DNA of 64,000 nucleotides from positions 29,801,053-29,865,052 of the forward strand of contig CM060732.1 in NCBI GenBank assembly GCA_030704615.1, read 5' to 3'. Positions 37,745 to 49,650 of the stretch are shown here, in pieces (within the stretch, counting starts at the first letter, position 1; each line of letters begins with the position of its first letter). Position numbers and translations under genes: made by a program. The stretch comes from Takakia lepidozioides (taxonomy: Eukaryota; Streptophyta; Takakiopsida; Takakiales; Takakiaceae). The notes beneath the pieces are model-generated. The model saw only the letters and a list, made by a program, of their open reading frames with translations. It had not been told where the DNA came from and searched no databases.

Positions 37745-38640
37745 TCATAGCTGCGACCACCAACAGGGGTGGTCACATCTTTTTTTTCTTTTCTTTATTA
37801 TGTGCGACCACCAGCAGGGGGTGGTCGCAGAATTTTTATTTTTTTTAATAGGTGCGACCACCGGCAGGGGGGTGGTCGCAGATCTGTTTATGTTTTTTAA
37901 TGGGTGCGACCACCAGCAGGGGGGTGGTCGCAGATTTGTTTATTTTTTTTAATGGGTGCGACCACCAGCAGGGGGGTGGTCGCAGATTTATTTAATCAGC
38001 AGGGGGGTGGTCACAGATTTATTTATTTATTTAATCAGCAGGGAGGTGGTTGCATATATATATATATATTTAATAGGCGCGACCACTAGCAGAGGGGTGG
38101 TCGCAGAAATTTTGTTTAAAACAAATAGGTGCGACCACCACCTGCTGGTGGTCGCACTATTTTCTTTTTCTTTAATAGATGCGACCACCAGCAGGGGGTG
38201 GTCGCATAATTTTCTGATTTTTTAATATCTACCAACAGTCAGTAGCTCAGTTGGTTAAGTGCACTGAGTGCGACCCGGACAATTCTGGGGTCAAATCTTG
38301 CTACTTGATGGGTGTGGTATGGTTCGTGTGTGATGCCCCATTCCTACGCCACTTGGCGCATAAATGAAAGAGGTTATTTTCTCCTCTCACTACTAAGGGG
38401 CCTGATTTGTGAGCTGTCGCTCCCAGGTGTTTTCCAAAATAAAATAAAATAAAATCTGCGACCACCAGCAGGGGTAATCAGTAAATCAGTAAATAGGTGC
38501 GACTACCAGCAGGGGGGTGGTCGCAACATTTTTCTTTTATTTTAACAGTTGCGACGACCGCTACTGGTGGTCACACAATTGTTTTTTTTAAAATAGGTGA
38601 GACCACCAGGAGGTTGGTCCCCTTGCACCTGTATGTATGT
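37745..38640 (+). repeat. GCGACCACC palindrome array, internal
   Basis: About a dozen ~53-bp units in plus orientation, the same as the left array and opposite to the right array. It is interrupted by a SINE at 38,236-38,455 and includes a degraded ATATAT section near 38,050. Confidence 0.85.
38236..38455 (+). mobile_element. tRNA-derived SINE
   Basis: Box A-like TAGCTCAGTTGGT (38243-38255) and Box B-like GGGGTCAAATCTTG (38287-38300) at the spacing of a pol III promoter, a ~130-bp tRNA-unrelated body, and a 3' tail of AAAAT repeats ending at 38455. It splits the palindrome array. No clear target duplication found. Confidence 0.75.
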
Positions 38641-39140
38641 TTGGAGAGGCAGATGAAAAGCACATGTATCGACTCCCCATGGATTTGTGAAGGGGAAGAT
38701 GAATGTTGGGAGCTGCACCTGGATTTTGTGGCTTTCGAAACCATAATAGGAAATCAACAATGTAAAGGTAATGACGAAACACAAACACACGCACCTTTCT
38801 TGGGTACATATATTCCACCATTTTTATTTCCGTACACGTATGCATGTACCCAAACTGAAACATGGATATCCATGGAAACATACTACACATCATGTGATAG
38901 GTCACAGAAGTTATAGCTGTACCTAATTCCGTCTGGCACGACGACGATGGTATGATCTCACGTCTAGTACAAAATCTTCGTCCCCACTCACTTCACCCCC
39001 GTTCCCATGATCAGTGCTAGAATTATGATCTCCATCTGTTCTTTCATTTCCAGAGGCAACTGGCCGTTGGACCTGTAGTCATCCTCGGAGTACGTTCAGT
39101 TGTCTCTCTGGTCGATTTCCACTCCTATCATGAATACCAT
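38641..39140. other. No gene recognised
   Basis: Between the internal palindrome array and the 3' end of the hAT transposase; probably its 3' flank. Only short ORFs. Confidence 0.5.
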
Positions 39141-41928
39141 CTAGGGTATCATGTTCACAGGTCGGTCACCAACAAAAGGTTGCACAATTCTCTGCCGTTT
39201 CTGGGCTTGTCCCGGATTTCGTGGTGGCCTTAGAGCAGGTCTCGTATGAGGAAGGCTACTCGCACGTACATCAGAGGGGCCGACATGAGAGGAAGGGGCA
39301 TGAGATGGACCAGCAAGGGTCGAGAGAGCACGGTTCACATGCGGACGTCGTCGGGCCAAATGAAACGACAATGGCCGGTCGTCGTCATCCGATGGTTCGA
39401 CTTGCAAACGTCCCGCAGCAGAAGAACCATCTCCCAGGATTGGAGTAGCGATGGAAGGAATTACATGAGGGGGAGAGAGACTAGATGGACCAGCATGGGA
39501 TGGACCGGCTTGAGAAAGAGAAACATGAGATGGAGCGGGGTGAGATGAAGCACGGTTCACAGGGGCACGATGTCGGTGAAGGAATGACAACGGCCGGTTG
39601 TCATCATCCGACGATTCGACCTGCACATCTCCCGCAGTCCGTGGAACTCGTGGTGGGGGAGAGTTGACCTCAACTTTATTGTTGAGAGTGTGCTCCACTG
39701 GGGGAAGGGGGTCCACAATTGGGATGACACCATGTCGCAGTTCATCAACAACAAGGTCATCGAAGGATGGATGCATTGCAGCATCATCGTCATTAAATTC
39801 ATATGGGTCATGTGGAGGATTGCCTACATCATCGGACCCATCCCAACCGTCGGAGTCGGAGTCCCTCGCGGCGTCAGTGTCATCATTCCTGCTAGATTGG
39901 ACCTCTGAGGGCAGATTCTTCAGACAACAGATTCTTCTCGTACCATGCAGATGCGTCACTTGCTCTCCTCTCTCGCAGTAACTTACAATTCGTGTAGACA
40001 TAAACCAATTTGTCAGCCCTGGCAGGATTCAACCTGTTGCAAATCTTGTTGTGAACAAACGAGTAACTGCTCCAGTTCCGCTCACACGACGAGGCAGAGC
40101 ACACTTGAGCAAGAATACGCTTTGCAATGGGAACTAATGTTCTTGCTCCAGCTCCAATCAGATCCCACCATTCATGTGGTAACATGTTTATTGCTTTTGG
40201 ATCCGGCATGTCATGGAAATGATTCTGCCAATCCGAGAAGCACTGGAACTCGGACAACGCTCGCTCTGCCATGTTCAAGGGTGCAAGTTGCATGATGACC
40301 CGTACAAGCCCGACTTTGGCATCCACATCGTCTCTCAAAGCCGTATTGTCCAGCAAGAATGGATTCAGCAAGGCCCCCACATAATGCAAGTCCGTGCGAA
40401 CCATCCGTTTGCGGTCGTAAAATGCATCCTCGGTCCTTGCCGCCAAATCATCGTCCATAGAAAATGAAGGATTGCACGTGCTTCTCAAGGTTTTCCAATA
40501 TCAACCATGCTTTACCCATTATTGGTTGTTTTCCATCAAACTCCTGTAAAGCAATCAACACCGGCTTCACCATATACACAAAATTTGCACATTTCGCCCA
40601 GAAATCGTCGGAGCGAATGATTGCGCGGACCCTCCGACTTTTGCTCAAAGACTTGGACTTACAAGAGTCGCGTAAGGTGCCCACATACGCATCCCATTGA
40701 AGGTCAATAATCACCTGCTCCAGACCCGCCCTCACAGTCACCAGTCGATCCACCATCAAAAAGTTTGTGGCAAAGCGGGTTTCAGCCGGGTTCCTAAGGC
40801 TGTATTTGGGTTCATGATTTCTAAACAATGCCAGAGGAATGTGATGTGTACGAATGAACGTCACAACCGACTTTGCCCTTTTTACTAGTTGTTTCATCCA
40901 CGATTCTTTTCCCAATCCTCCAAAATGAGATCAAAGATATGAACAGCACACCCTTGGTAATATAGATGGGGATATCGTACAATCAAAATATCGGCCATAT
41001 TAACCATGTTAGATGCATTGTCCGTGCACACTTGGACAATTTTATCAGCTCCAATTTTATCGATGTAACTCGTCAACAACCCTGCTTGATAACGTGCATC
41101 TTTTCTCTCCCCGCTTGTGTCAACGGATCCCAAAAATTGTTTCCCCGCAGGACAGACCAGCATGACATTGAACAGTGGTCGATTAGTAACAAAACTCCAA
41201 CCATCCGCACATATAGTGCTTCCATATTTCTGGAGAGAATCACCTGTCCTTTCATTCACCTTTTGGATGAGGTCAGACATAGCCTCTTCTAGCAATCTTG
41301 TGCGGAGATCGCGATAACTCGGAGGTATGTATGTGGACTTGGAATCGGACGTGGCTTTGACAGCAGCCACAAATGCAGGAAGCCTCGAGACATTGACCGG
41401 AATATTGGCCTCGTAGAAAAATTGGGCCCACTTCTTATCCAGAGTCCTCCTGTGCGACAAATTTAAGCCTTCTTGCATTGATTGTTACCTCAATGGTCTG
41501 GTCCGTACAAGTGCTGGCGTACAATCGGGTGTTGCTCCTGACCCACCGGCTTCTCCACGAACAGTAGACGCCTCGCAAGAATCCCCCTGGGTATAATTCT
41601 GAGGAACAGTTTGATTCGAACCTGGAGTGTTTGGCTCAGAAGCCGCGGCCACATCAAGAGACGGTGGGATATTGCCTCCACATTGGGCAAAGTGGGCTTT
41701 CACTCGCATGGAGGCTTTTGGGCACAAACTAACCCCTGCATTCTTCCCATTTCTGTAGCCGAGGTGATATAACATGCGATCTTTGCGACCCGCCAGCTTC
41801 AATGCACAAAGATTGCATTGAACACCGTCCTTTTTGTGCGGGTCTATGGTGAACCAATGGATCCACTCCTCCCTCATCCTCACACCCAAAACCCTAACCA
41901 CAGACTTAAGGTTGAACGAAGAACACAA
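39141..41928 (-). pseudogene. hAT-family transposase, frameshifted
   Basis: hAT transposases cut and paste DNA with an RNase-H-like DDE core. Pieces in order: 41928-41485, a BED-type zinc finger (CNLC...YHLGY, preceded by EEWIHWFTI) and a Ser/Thr-rich linker; 41478-40894, a DUF659-like part with GWSFVTNRPLFNVML and VCTDNASNMV; 40915-40448, the helical insertion region (NPAETRFATNFLMVDRL); 40488-39892, the C-terminal dimerisation domain (WWDLIGAG, CSASSCERNWSSYSFVHNKICNRL, ADKLVYVYTN); 40001-39141, a disordered acidic tail with an internal duplication. An in-frame stop near 41,485 and frameshifts near 40,900, 40,470 and 39,900 make this copy non-functional. A TATATA box (42191-42196) lies upstream on this strand. 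Confidence 0.85.
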
Positions 41929-42190
41929 GTGTACTTGATAGATTTGTCAAGAGCAATAGAAGTTAGAACAGAATGTGATGGCCCAACACTACGGCATCAA
42001 TCCAAGTGGATCAATGCACCATGTAGTATTGTGCTTTTCGACAATTTGCTGCAGTGGCTCTGGTGGAAGCCACAACAGCAAAAAGTCCGCACCCTCATTT
42101 TGGGCTTACACTCTTGCTCAAGGAATAAGGAACATTCACTCGCCACAAAAGTGTTTGCCACAAAAGAAGTAAGGGGCATTGGGACCACCT

Positions 42191-42196
42191 TATATA
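42191..42196 (-). promoter_or_regulatory. TATA box of the hAT transposase gene
   Basis: On the minus strand GGGTATATAAGGTGG, about 260 bases upstream of the ATG at 41928 and just inside the right palindrome array. Confidence 0.5.
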
Positions 42197-42289
42197 CCCT
42201 CCAACCTCCAAACCTCACACGCTCGACGAATCAGATCCAATGTTGTGACCGCTCCAGGTCGCACGAGGAAGTTGCATATTATTTTTAAA

Positions 42290-42970
42290 AAAAACTGCTG
42301 CGACCACCCTCATGTTGGTGGTCGCACCTACTAAAAAAAAAAAATGCTGCGACCACCCCCATACTCGTGGTCACAAAGATTATTTATTATTAAAAAAATA
42401 AAAAAATGATGCGACCACCCTCCTGCTGGTAGTCGCACCTATTAAAAAAACAGAAAATTTCTGCGACCACCCCCCTGCTGGTGGTCGCACCTATTAAACA
42501 GATAGAAAATTTCTTCGACAACCCCCATGGGGGTGGTCGCACCTATTATATAAAAAAAAATGTTGCGACCACCCCCATGCTCATGGTCACAAAGAATATT
42601 TTTTAAGAACAAAAAAAAAAAAAAAAAAATCTGCGACCACCCCCTGCTGGTGGTCGCACCTATTAAAAAAACAGAAAAATATTGCGACCACCCCCATGCT
42701 GGTGGTCGCAGATATTAAAAAATAGAAAAATGTTGCGACCACCCCCCTGATGGTGGTCGCACCTATTACAAATAAAATTAAAATTGTGCGACCACCAGTA
42801 GCGGTGGTCGCAACTGTTTAAGAAAAGAAAAAAATGCGACCATCTCTGCTGGTGGTCGCATCTATTTAAAAAAAACAAAAAATGCTGCGACAACCCCTTT
42901 GCTGATGGTCGCAACTATTAAAAAATAAGATAAATTTTGCGACCACCACCATTTGGAGGTCGCACCAATT
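42290..42970 (-). repeat. Subterminal palindrome array, GCGACCACC type, right
   Basis: About thirteen ~52-bp units in inverse orientation to the left array; spacers are A-rich with GGTCGCACCTATTAAAA junctions. Confidence 0.85.
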
Positions 42971-43114
42971 TAACAATAATGATTTAAAAATGACCTCAAC
43001 TATTGGCGGATGAAGTAATTTATAAAACAATTCATTCACTTGCCAAGGTGTCGCTTGGAATACAACGTGTCCACCTACGTGGCATATTTTTCACCTAACT
43101 CATGTTTTACTGAT

Positions 43115-43227
43115 TTTTCGTCAAAACTGACGTGACGTTGGTCGCGTCAGCGTCAGGTCTGACGTGACGTTGGTCGCGTCAGCGTCAGGTCTGACGTGAC
43201 GTGACATCACTGACGTGTGCAACCCTG
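43115..43227 (-). repeat. Right terminal/subterminal repeat of the hAT-like element
   Basis: A ~32-bp unit (CTGACGTGACGTTGG, TCGCGTCAGCGTCAGGT) is present twice, then ACGTGACGTGACATCACTGACGTGTGCAACCCTG at the edge. It matches the composition of the left end. Confidence 0.6.
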
Positions 43228-43235
43228 AGAGCATC
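43228..43235 (+). repeat. Putative right 8-bp target-site duplication (AGAGCATC)
   Basis: Directly follows the TGCAACCCTG end at 43218-43227; one mismatch to the left copy. Confidence 0.4.
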
Positions 43236-43532
43236 TCCACGATGAGCATGGCCCGTCAAACGTTATATACCCTGGTTATAGGGATGACGGTATGTCTTAC
43301 AGGGACGGCTTGGTTGTCACTCCACGGTTGGGACGGTAGAAGACCTGGTAGAGAGAGCCCTAATCACAACTTGGCAGCCGGCACGATCACAATCTTGGAG
43401 CATTGCAATGGATCTTTGGAGGGCACAATTGATGGCTGGGTGGAGGGCACAACTTGAAGATGAACATGAAGAAGAGGTGTTTTTGAATGCATTGGTGGCT
43501 GAGGATCAGCACCAGCCGAGACAGAGACAGAG
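43236..43532. other. Short unique spacer, no gene seen
   Basis: Lies between the hAT-like element and the LTR of copy E. It starts with CATCTCCACG; no feature recognised. Confidence 0.4.
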
Positions 43533-44112
43533 TGTTAGGGGGTTGTCTGGGATTTAGACAGTTTTACGGGTTCTGTGGGGCACCCTTAATTTTGCGCAGA
43601 CCTACGAATAGTAGTATGAGTCTTTCACAGTATGACACGGCATGTTACAGCGTGACACATGTAGAATAGGTAGAGTAGCGACATAGAGGGGATCACTTCT
43701 CGGACATCACTTCTGGATGATCGCTTCTGGCATCACGGCGGAGAGCACGATCTTGGAGCACAGGGATGGAGATTACACAAAGATGGAGATACGACGAGAT
43801 GATGCTTGATACATGCAAGCTGTAGATTTGTACTGTAGGGGAGAATAGAGACACTATGGCTTCAGCCTAATACATGATAGTTATAAATCTGATTCTTATT
43901 TCATACTCACACAGTGTAGAGAGATATGAGTGAAGCTGTGGAATGAATGCTTGAGTAGATGGAACATGGTAGATTGCAGAAGCAATCTGATATTTAATCA
44001 TAGACAAAATATAACTTGCTAACATGAATGCGAGAAGGAATACAAATAAGAAAGCACCCCCATGATACACTAGTTGTAGGTCACGACTGATTATTCTGAG
44101 CGGGAGGAGTAC

Positions 44113-45104
44113 TGTCGCGCGGCTTTTACTCACCCATCCCTTCGCTATCCGAGGCGGAAACTCCAAGATAGAAGAGTTGGAAATCTCTAAGTACTCAGCC
44201 CGCGCAGAACAATCAGTCATGACCTACAGCTAGTGTATCATGGGGGTGTTTCCTATGCGTTTCCCTTTTCGCATTCATCTTAGCTACCTTTGGCATTGAT
44301 AATTAAGTATCAGTTTGCTTCATCAATCTATCGGTTTCCTTCACTCAACCATTCAATCCACAGCTTCTCTCAGATCTCTCTACACAGTGTGATTGTATCG
44401 TATAAGTATCAGATTATGATTTATCAGGTATCAGGCCGAAGCCATTATGTCTCTAATCTGCTCTCCAATATCACTACAGCTTTGCATATAACAAGCATCT
44501 ACTAATCCTCTTTCCTCCTTCATCGTGCTCTCCATCTCTTGCCTCCGATCTCCGCTCCTGCCTGACTCCGAAGTCCTCTCCCGAATAATGATGATCATGA
44601 TGATGATCCCCCTTCATTCCCCGTTTCTCCCTTTATCCTCCTATCCGCGGTTCTAACCGTTTCCCTCTCTAACCGTCGTATGTGAACTAACATGTTCCCT
44701 TCACAGGTGTTGTTCCCCACAGTCGTTCCCTGTCCTACTCTTCGTTCCCTATTATCGTGACAGCTGTGTCAAGCGGTGACTGGCTGTGTTTGGCTGTGTC
44801 GGGCTGTGACTGGTGTGTGGCTGTGCCGGGCTGTGACTGGTTGTGTGGGCTGTGTCTGCTGTGACGACTGTGACGGGCTGTGTTGGCTGTGTGGCCTGTG
44901 ACTGCTGTGTCGGCTGTGTGGGCTGTGACTTCTGTGTCGGCTGTGTGGGCTGTGACTGCTGTGTCGGCTGTGTGGGCTATGTAACCCCCCTCTACAGTGC
45001 GCTGCTGTCACCCCTAAGGCTCCTGTTGGTCTCAGTCTGTGCAAAAATTAAGGGTACCCTACAGATCCCGTATAAGTGTCTAAGTCCCCTACAGTCCTCT
45101 AACA
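44113..45104 (-). repeat. 3' LTR of copy B
   Basis: 992 bp. Outer edge next to AGTAC, inner edge next to the polypurine tract (45105-45120). Contains CTGTG minisatellite at about 44,765-44,985. Confidence 0.92.
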
Positions 45105-45120
45105 TTACCCCTTCCCCCCT
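45105..45120 (-). other. Polypurine tract of copy B
   Basis: On the minus strand AGGGGGGAAGGGGTAA directly before the 3' LTR; primer for plus-strand DNA synthesis. Confidence 0.75.
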
Positions 45121-45141
45121 CAAAAGCCGTGTCCTCACGGT

Positions 45142-48100
45142 TTACTGTTTCCGAGTAGCAAACCTTTGTGAGTGAGCACCTTGTTGACGTTGAGAGTTTC
45201 GTGGTGGGCTGTGTGTACGAGCCCGAGGTCTGTCTCTGGTTGATGGAGATGGTTGATCACTACCTGGATAAGTGAGGCCTTCTGGAGGCTGATATCGAGG
45301 TAATCTTTCCGGCATAGGAGATCCCCTTTGTTTCTTCTCTTCCATCTGAATTGCATAGTCTTCTCCCATGTCAAAAGAATTGTGTGAAGAAACAGTTGTA
45401 TCAGAATCCTCATCGCCTCTCAGGTGTTTTAATTTTCGAACTTTTTGTGGAATCATCTGGGGCATACAATGCTGTCCTACCATGTCTGGAAGTTTGTATT
45501 TTACAACTTGGTGTAACCGCTGAACAGCAAAATTGGTGTAGGCACTGAGCTCCTTGTCTGTCCAGATGAGTGGGGTACCAATTACTGGTGCAGCGTGCAA
45601 GTACTTCCATGCCACATGTCCCTTATAGAAATGTCATCAAGTCCGAATTTCTGTGTTGACAATTGGTTGCAGGCTGCTTGAAACCATGAACGAATTTGAG
45701 AATCCTTCTGCATCATAACTTTTGGTCATATAGGTACATATGAGGTGGCACCGAAGGTAATACCCAATGATCTCCACTGGAGTAACTTTGAAAGCGTGTT
45801 TGCATCTTTTGTTGCTCAATGTGGTAACGTACCAGAAAACAAGCAGCGTAGTATAGCCCGCACCCCATGACAATACTTGCTATCTCCTTGGTCTTGGTAT
45901 AAATGAGTCCATGTACAACCTGGAAAGCAACCAATTCCCTCAACATGGTACCTGCCTCGTGCCAGTATTGTGCAAAGTGATGATCTTCAATATGTCGATT
46001 GTTTGGAAGAACTTTAGTCCTAGTTGCCACTGGCAGCCAAATACGCATGATTTGGTAGTAATGTGCGAATGACTGCGGAGGACTAAATTCTTTCCAAGCC
46101 AAATCCAACATGATGGGAATTTGGTTGAAGGGCATAAGCATAGCCCTACTGTACTCCCTTGCAGCTGGAGTTTTAGGTGGGTTAAAAGCGGCATTGCCCC
46201 ATACCTCCGGCTGTGGTGGCTGTGGTGTGGTTGTAGTAACCACAGGTTCAGCTATTGGTACAGTGACCTGTTGTGGTGGTGGTGGTACTGGCTCCTGTAT
46301 CATTGGCATCTCCTGCACCTCCTGTGAAGACTGAAAAGCCAGAGTTCTGGCTTGCAAATAAGAAGCCATTAGCTGTTCCTGAGGGATATAGACTCTTTGG
46401 TCGATGTTTGAAGTGAGGTCTTCCACTTGAGTCTGGAGTCCGTCTACATCCTCTTGTAACTCTGCTATCCTACTATAGACATTGTCTATAGTAGTTGTGG
46501 CAATGTTCTGCACCTGCAGTCTGAGCTCATTCATCTCGCTTTGGGTGAGCTTCCGTGGGCTTTTGCCCTCTACTGGCCCTTGTGCTAACCAGACCTGCAT
46601 AAGGCTGTTATCCACCAAGCTGCTTGTGGTTCCCCTGAGAGTTTGCTCTTCTCTTAGCTTGTACAATTCCAACTGCTGTTGTAAAGCCTCCATGCGCTTC
46701 GCCTGTGGCTCAACCAATTGCGCATAGGCAGCAAGTAGATTATTGGCTTCCTTCGAAGCCTTGTTACTGACCGCGATTTCATTTCTATTGGCCACGATGG
46801 TTTGTTGCAACTCCACGATGTGTTTCTCTTGATCAGCTTCCCTCTGCCTGTATTGCTTGAAAGTATCTTCATGGCGACAGATTGTATTCTTCATATCGAC
46901 AATGAGCTTCATTTGCTCAACATTCTCTTCTTCTGCCTTCGTACATTTTTCCGCTTGACTGTTTATTTCTTTTGTTGATTGGTCAAGCATAGTTGTAAAT
47001 GTAGCACATTGTATCGCCATCCTGTTATGCACTGTCTGCAACTCCGTATGTAGTGCATTCAGTTCTTGCAACTTGCTTTCATGCTGCACCTGCATTTGGT
47101 ATAGCTGTTGCTTATGTGCTTCGTGCAACTGGTCTTGCGCGAGGCCTGCCTCAATCAATTGTTGCTTGGCCAACTGCAAAGCCATTTCTGTATTGCCCAA
47201 GTCCTGCTTCATCTTGAGAGTGACCTCTTCATCGACCTTGTTTGCACACTCAGTGGCAAGTCGAGCCTCAAACTCCTTCCTGAGTTCCTCTTTCAAGGCT
47301 GTCAATTGGGTAATTGGAACATGGGATTTGACATAAGTCCCCAACAAATTAAGTGTCCTGCCTATGGAACTCATCAGCATTGCCTGTTGAGGGTCATCAT
47401 GGTGAGGTTGCTGCTGTTCCTCCCGATCTTCAACAGTATGATGTCTCACTAACCATTCAGGCCATTGTCCCACCGGATTTTCTTCCTGAACTACTTCATC
47501 TATGACTGGTGTTACAGTGTCATGACCTTCCGCCTGTGGTACCTCCAACACAGGTGTGTGCATTATATGCACCTCAGGATTTCCCTTGGGCAACTGTTGC
47601 ACCTCTGGGATTTCTGTCTCCTTGACCAGACCAGAATATTCATAGAGAAGGTCCCCTTTCTCTATTTCTGCCACTATCTGTTCTGTAGTTGGAATCTCTA
47701 TCCTTCACTTTCCAAATCAATTATTTCGGGTTGAGCTGCATGGATAACTTGTGACCTTGTGACAAGTCGTTCAAGTGGCTGTGTTGGCTGTGATGCAGAA
47801 GTAACTTCCTCCTCCCTCTCTGAAGGTCCTGCTTCCAGTAATAACATTCTTTTGTGCTGCTGTGCCCCTTCCTGGTCATGAGCTTGGGAAACATTATCAT
47901 GCGGAATCCGTGAAGCCAGTGGATCCGCCACTACAGTCTTTCCCCTTCTCTGCCTCTTAGTCTCGGGTTGTGCTGCTAGTCCACCCTCACTGTGTGAAGA
48001 GCCTTGCTCTTCCATTGCAGTTGTTTCTGGCTCAAACACTCCCATTTCCTTCCTTTCTTGTGCATTAAGTATGCCAGAATTAAGGATTATTTGAGCAATG

Positions 48101-48983
48101 ATTGGGCCAGACACTATGATAGGAGACTTTGCGGTAGTACCTTGTAATCTTTTCATCTCCTCTACTAGTGCGTTGTACATTATGTCCGCCCATTGTACCT
48201 CTTGTCCCTTCAGGCCTTTGAGTATTTCCTCTGTGAAGGATCTGCTCAAATATTGTTGGTTCTGTTTCAGGGCAAACAGAACGTTCAATACCTGGCCTAT
48301 CTCTTTTAACCCTGGGTACACAGCTTTGGTACAAGCATAACCCTGAGTTTTAAAGAAACTCCCTTCTTGGAATAAGTCCCCTATTTGCAGTCTTGCCCTG
48401 TGTTCCCCACATGCACCTGACCTGCTGGCAATCGAAACAATTGCTGGAGGTATAGGGGAGTAATCATTAATTCAACTCCCTTCACCGTTGTTGTTCCTGT
48501 CCTTGGCTCAAAGTTCTGCAAAAATTGTAACATGTACTGTCTATGGTGTAGTGTCCAATCTAGGCTTTGCAATCCTTCCAATCTCAGCTCCTCCAGTATC
48601 TTTATCGCCTGTGGGGTAGCCATCGTTTGTTTCTGCAGAATTGTGGTGCTCTTCACCCTGATTTCCTCCATTCCTCTCACTCTCTTCATCTTAGACTCAC
48701 AGAACTGCTTTGGCTGTAACAACTGCAGGAATGCCTGTAGTGCACAAAGCAGAAACGTATGGTTGCCGCAGAAAGCTATGGGTAATCTCTTGTAAGCCTG
48801 CGGGGCTTGCAAGCATTGTTCAAGAGAAAAGCTCTGCTCTTTCGTTTCGTGTCTATGCCATTGCGTAAGTAATATTGCGAGCGTATAGTCTGTTAGTTCC
48901 TCCATAGTTTCCAAGTTATAGCATTTATGGCCTGTCCTGTCGAGACGCCCGTTACTCAGAACGACGCCGCCTCTTGCGCTCAA
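45142..48983 (-). pseudogene. Third gene of copy B, downstream of pol, coiled-coil protein, frameshifted
   Basis: Four consecutive pieces in sense with pol: 48983-48381 (200 codons, MSARGGVVLSNGRLDRTGH, helical, with ELMITPLYLQQLFRLPAG), 48321-47698 (207, ending EIIDLESEG), 47674-45713 (653, a long Gln/Glu-rich coiled coil then PPPPQQV and a hydrophobic C-terminal part), 45615-45142 (157, basic Pro/Arg tail). The junction near 48,390 becomes continuous with a one-base shift, so at least the first two parts were one protein; all four may once have made ~1,270 residues. The place between integrase and polypurine tract is where Athila-type elements keep an env-like ORF, but I see no signal peptide or clear membrane anchor. 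Function unknown. Confidence 0.55.
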
Positions 48984-49374
48984 TTTTCTCCATTTTCTTG
49001 ATCATTTCTCTGGTTTTCTATTGGCTGTAACCGCTGTGACGTGATTTTAGATTTCATTTTCTTTAGTGGACTTTCCCTGTTGGATAGTCCACTAGGATCA
49101 CACATGCGACATGAATTCAGCTTTTCTGTACTTGCCGTTCGTTCTGTTTCCCTTTTTCCGTATTCATTAATGGGCCCGCCTTTCATCCCATTTGACGGCC
49201 GTTCTTTTCCTCTTTCTTTTTGACACCTGTCCTTGCACTTCATTCTCTGCTGTGTGTCGCACCCTGACCTCCACGTGTCTATTTTTAAAGTAATTTCCGT
49301 TTCTCTTCCGTCATCCATTTTCCTGAAGTTTTATGTGTCCACTTGTCACTGATTCTATGGATCGTGTAACTTTA
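48984..49374 (-). other. Spacer between third gene and minisatellite
   Basis: Internal to copy B; probably leader of the third gene. No distinct site seen. Confidence 0.4.
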
Positions 49375-49650
49375 GTAGGCTGTGTTGAGCTGTGACAGGC
49401 TGTGTCATACTGTGTTTCGCTGTGATAGGCTGTGATGCACTGTGGTAAGCTGTGATAGGCTGTGATGCCTGTGGTAAGCTGTGATAGGCTGTGACACGCT
49501 GTGGTAGGTTGTGATAGGCTGTGTCACGTCGTGATGGGCTGTGGTTGGCTGTGTCACGTCGTGATGGGCTGTGGTAGGCTGTGTCACATCGTGATGGGCT
49601 GTGGTTGGCTGTGTTGCGCCTTGCTGGGCTGTGGTTGGCTGTGTCACGTG
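49375..49650 (-). repeat. CTGTG minisatellite between pol and the third gene
   Basis: GGCTGTGaTaGGCTGTGtcaC units repeat ~15 times. Same family as the LTR minisatellite. Spans the pol stop codon. Confidence 0.85.

Larger units (their letters stand above)
13417..43227. mobile_element. Candidate ~29.8 kb hAT-like composite DNA transposon
   Basis: Left end CCTAGTTGCA (13417-13426). The right end, read inward on the minus strand, is CAGGGTTGCA (43227-43218). The flanks are AGAGCATA (13409-13416) and AGAGCATC (43228-43235), a 7/8 match of the 8-bp length typical of hAT insertions. Both ends continue into ACGTGACGT/GCGTCAGCGTCA-rich DNA and then into inverted arrays of a GCGACCACC palindrome (13.6-14.2 kb and 42.3-43.0 kb). 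A hAT transposase pseudogene (39.1-41.9 kb) sits next to the right end. The interior holds an unidentified left gene, a RING-finger pseudogene and a second nested element (17,391-31,802). Without the nested element it would be ~15.4 kb. The alternative is two or more separate elements with similar ends. Confidence 0.5.

Noticed and set aside
38243-38300. A tRNA gene
   Set aside because: A and B boxes are present but no complete cloverleaf or mature 3' end could be drawn; the AAAAT tail marks a SINE.
37700-43227. A free-standing 5.5 kb hAT element ending near 37.7 kb
   Set aside because: No CAGGGTTGCA-like end or matching AGAGCATC is visible near 37.7 kb, whereas both are found at 13.4 kb. 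Not excluded, only less supported.
44769-45044. His/Ser- or Cys/Gly-rich ORFs (also 49,355-49,803 and 57,021-57,443)
   Set aside because: They are translations of the CTGTG minisatellite in LTRs and near the pol stop.
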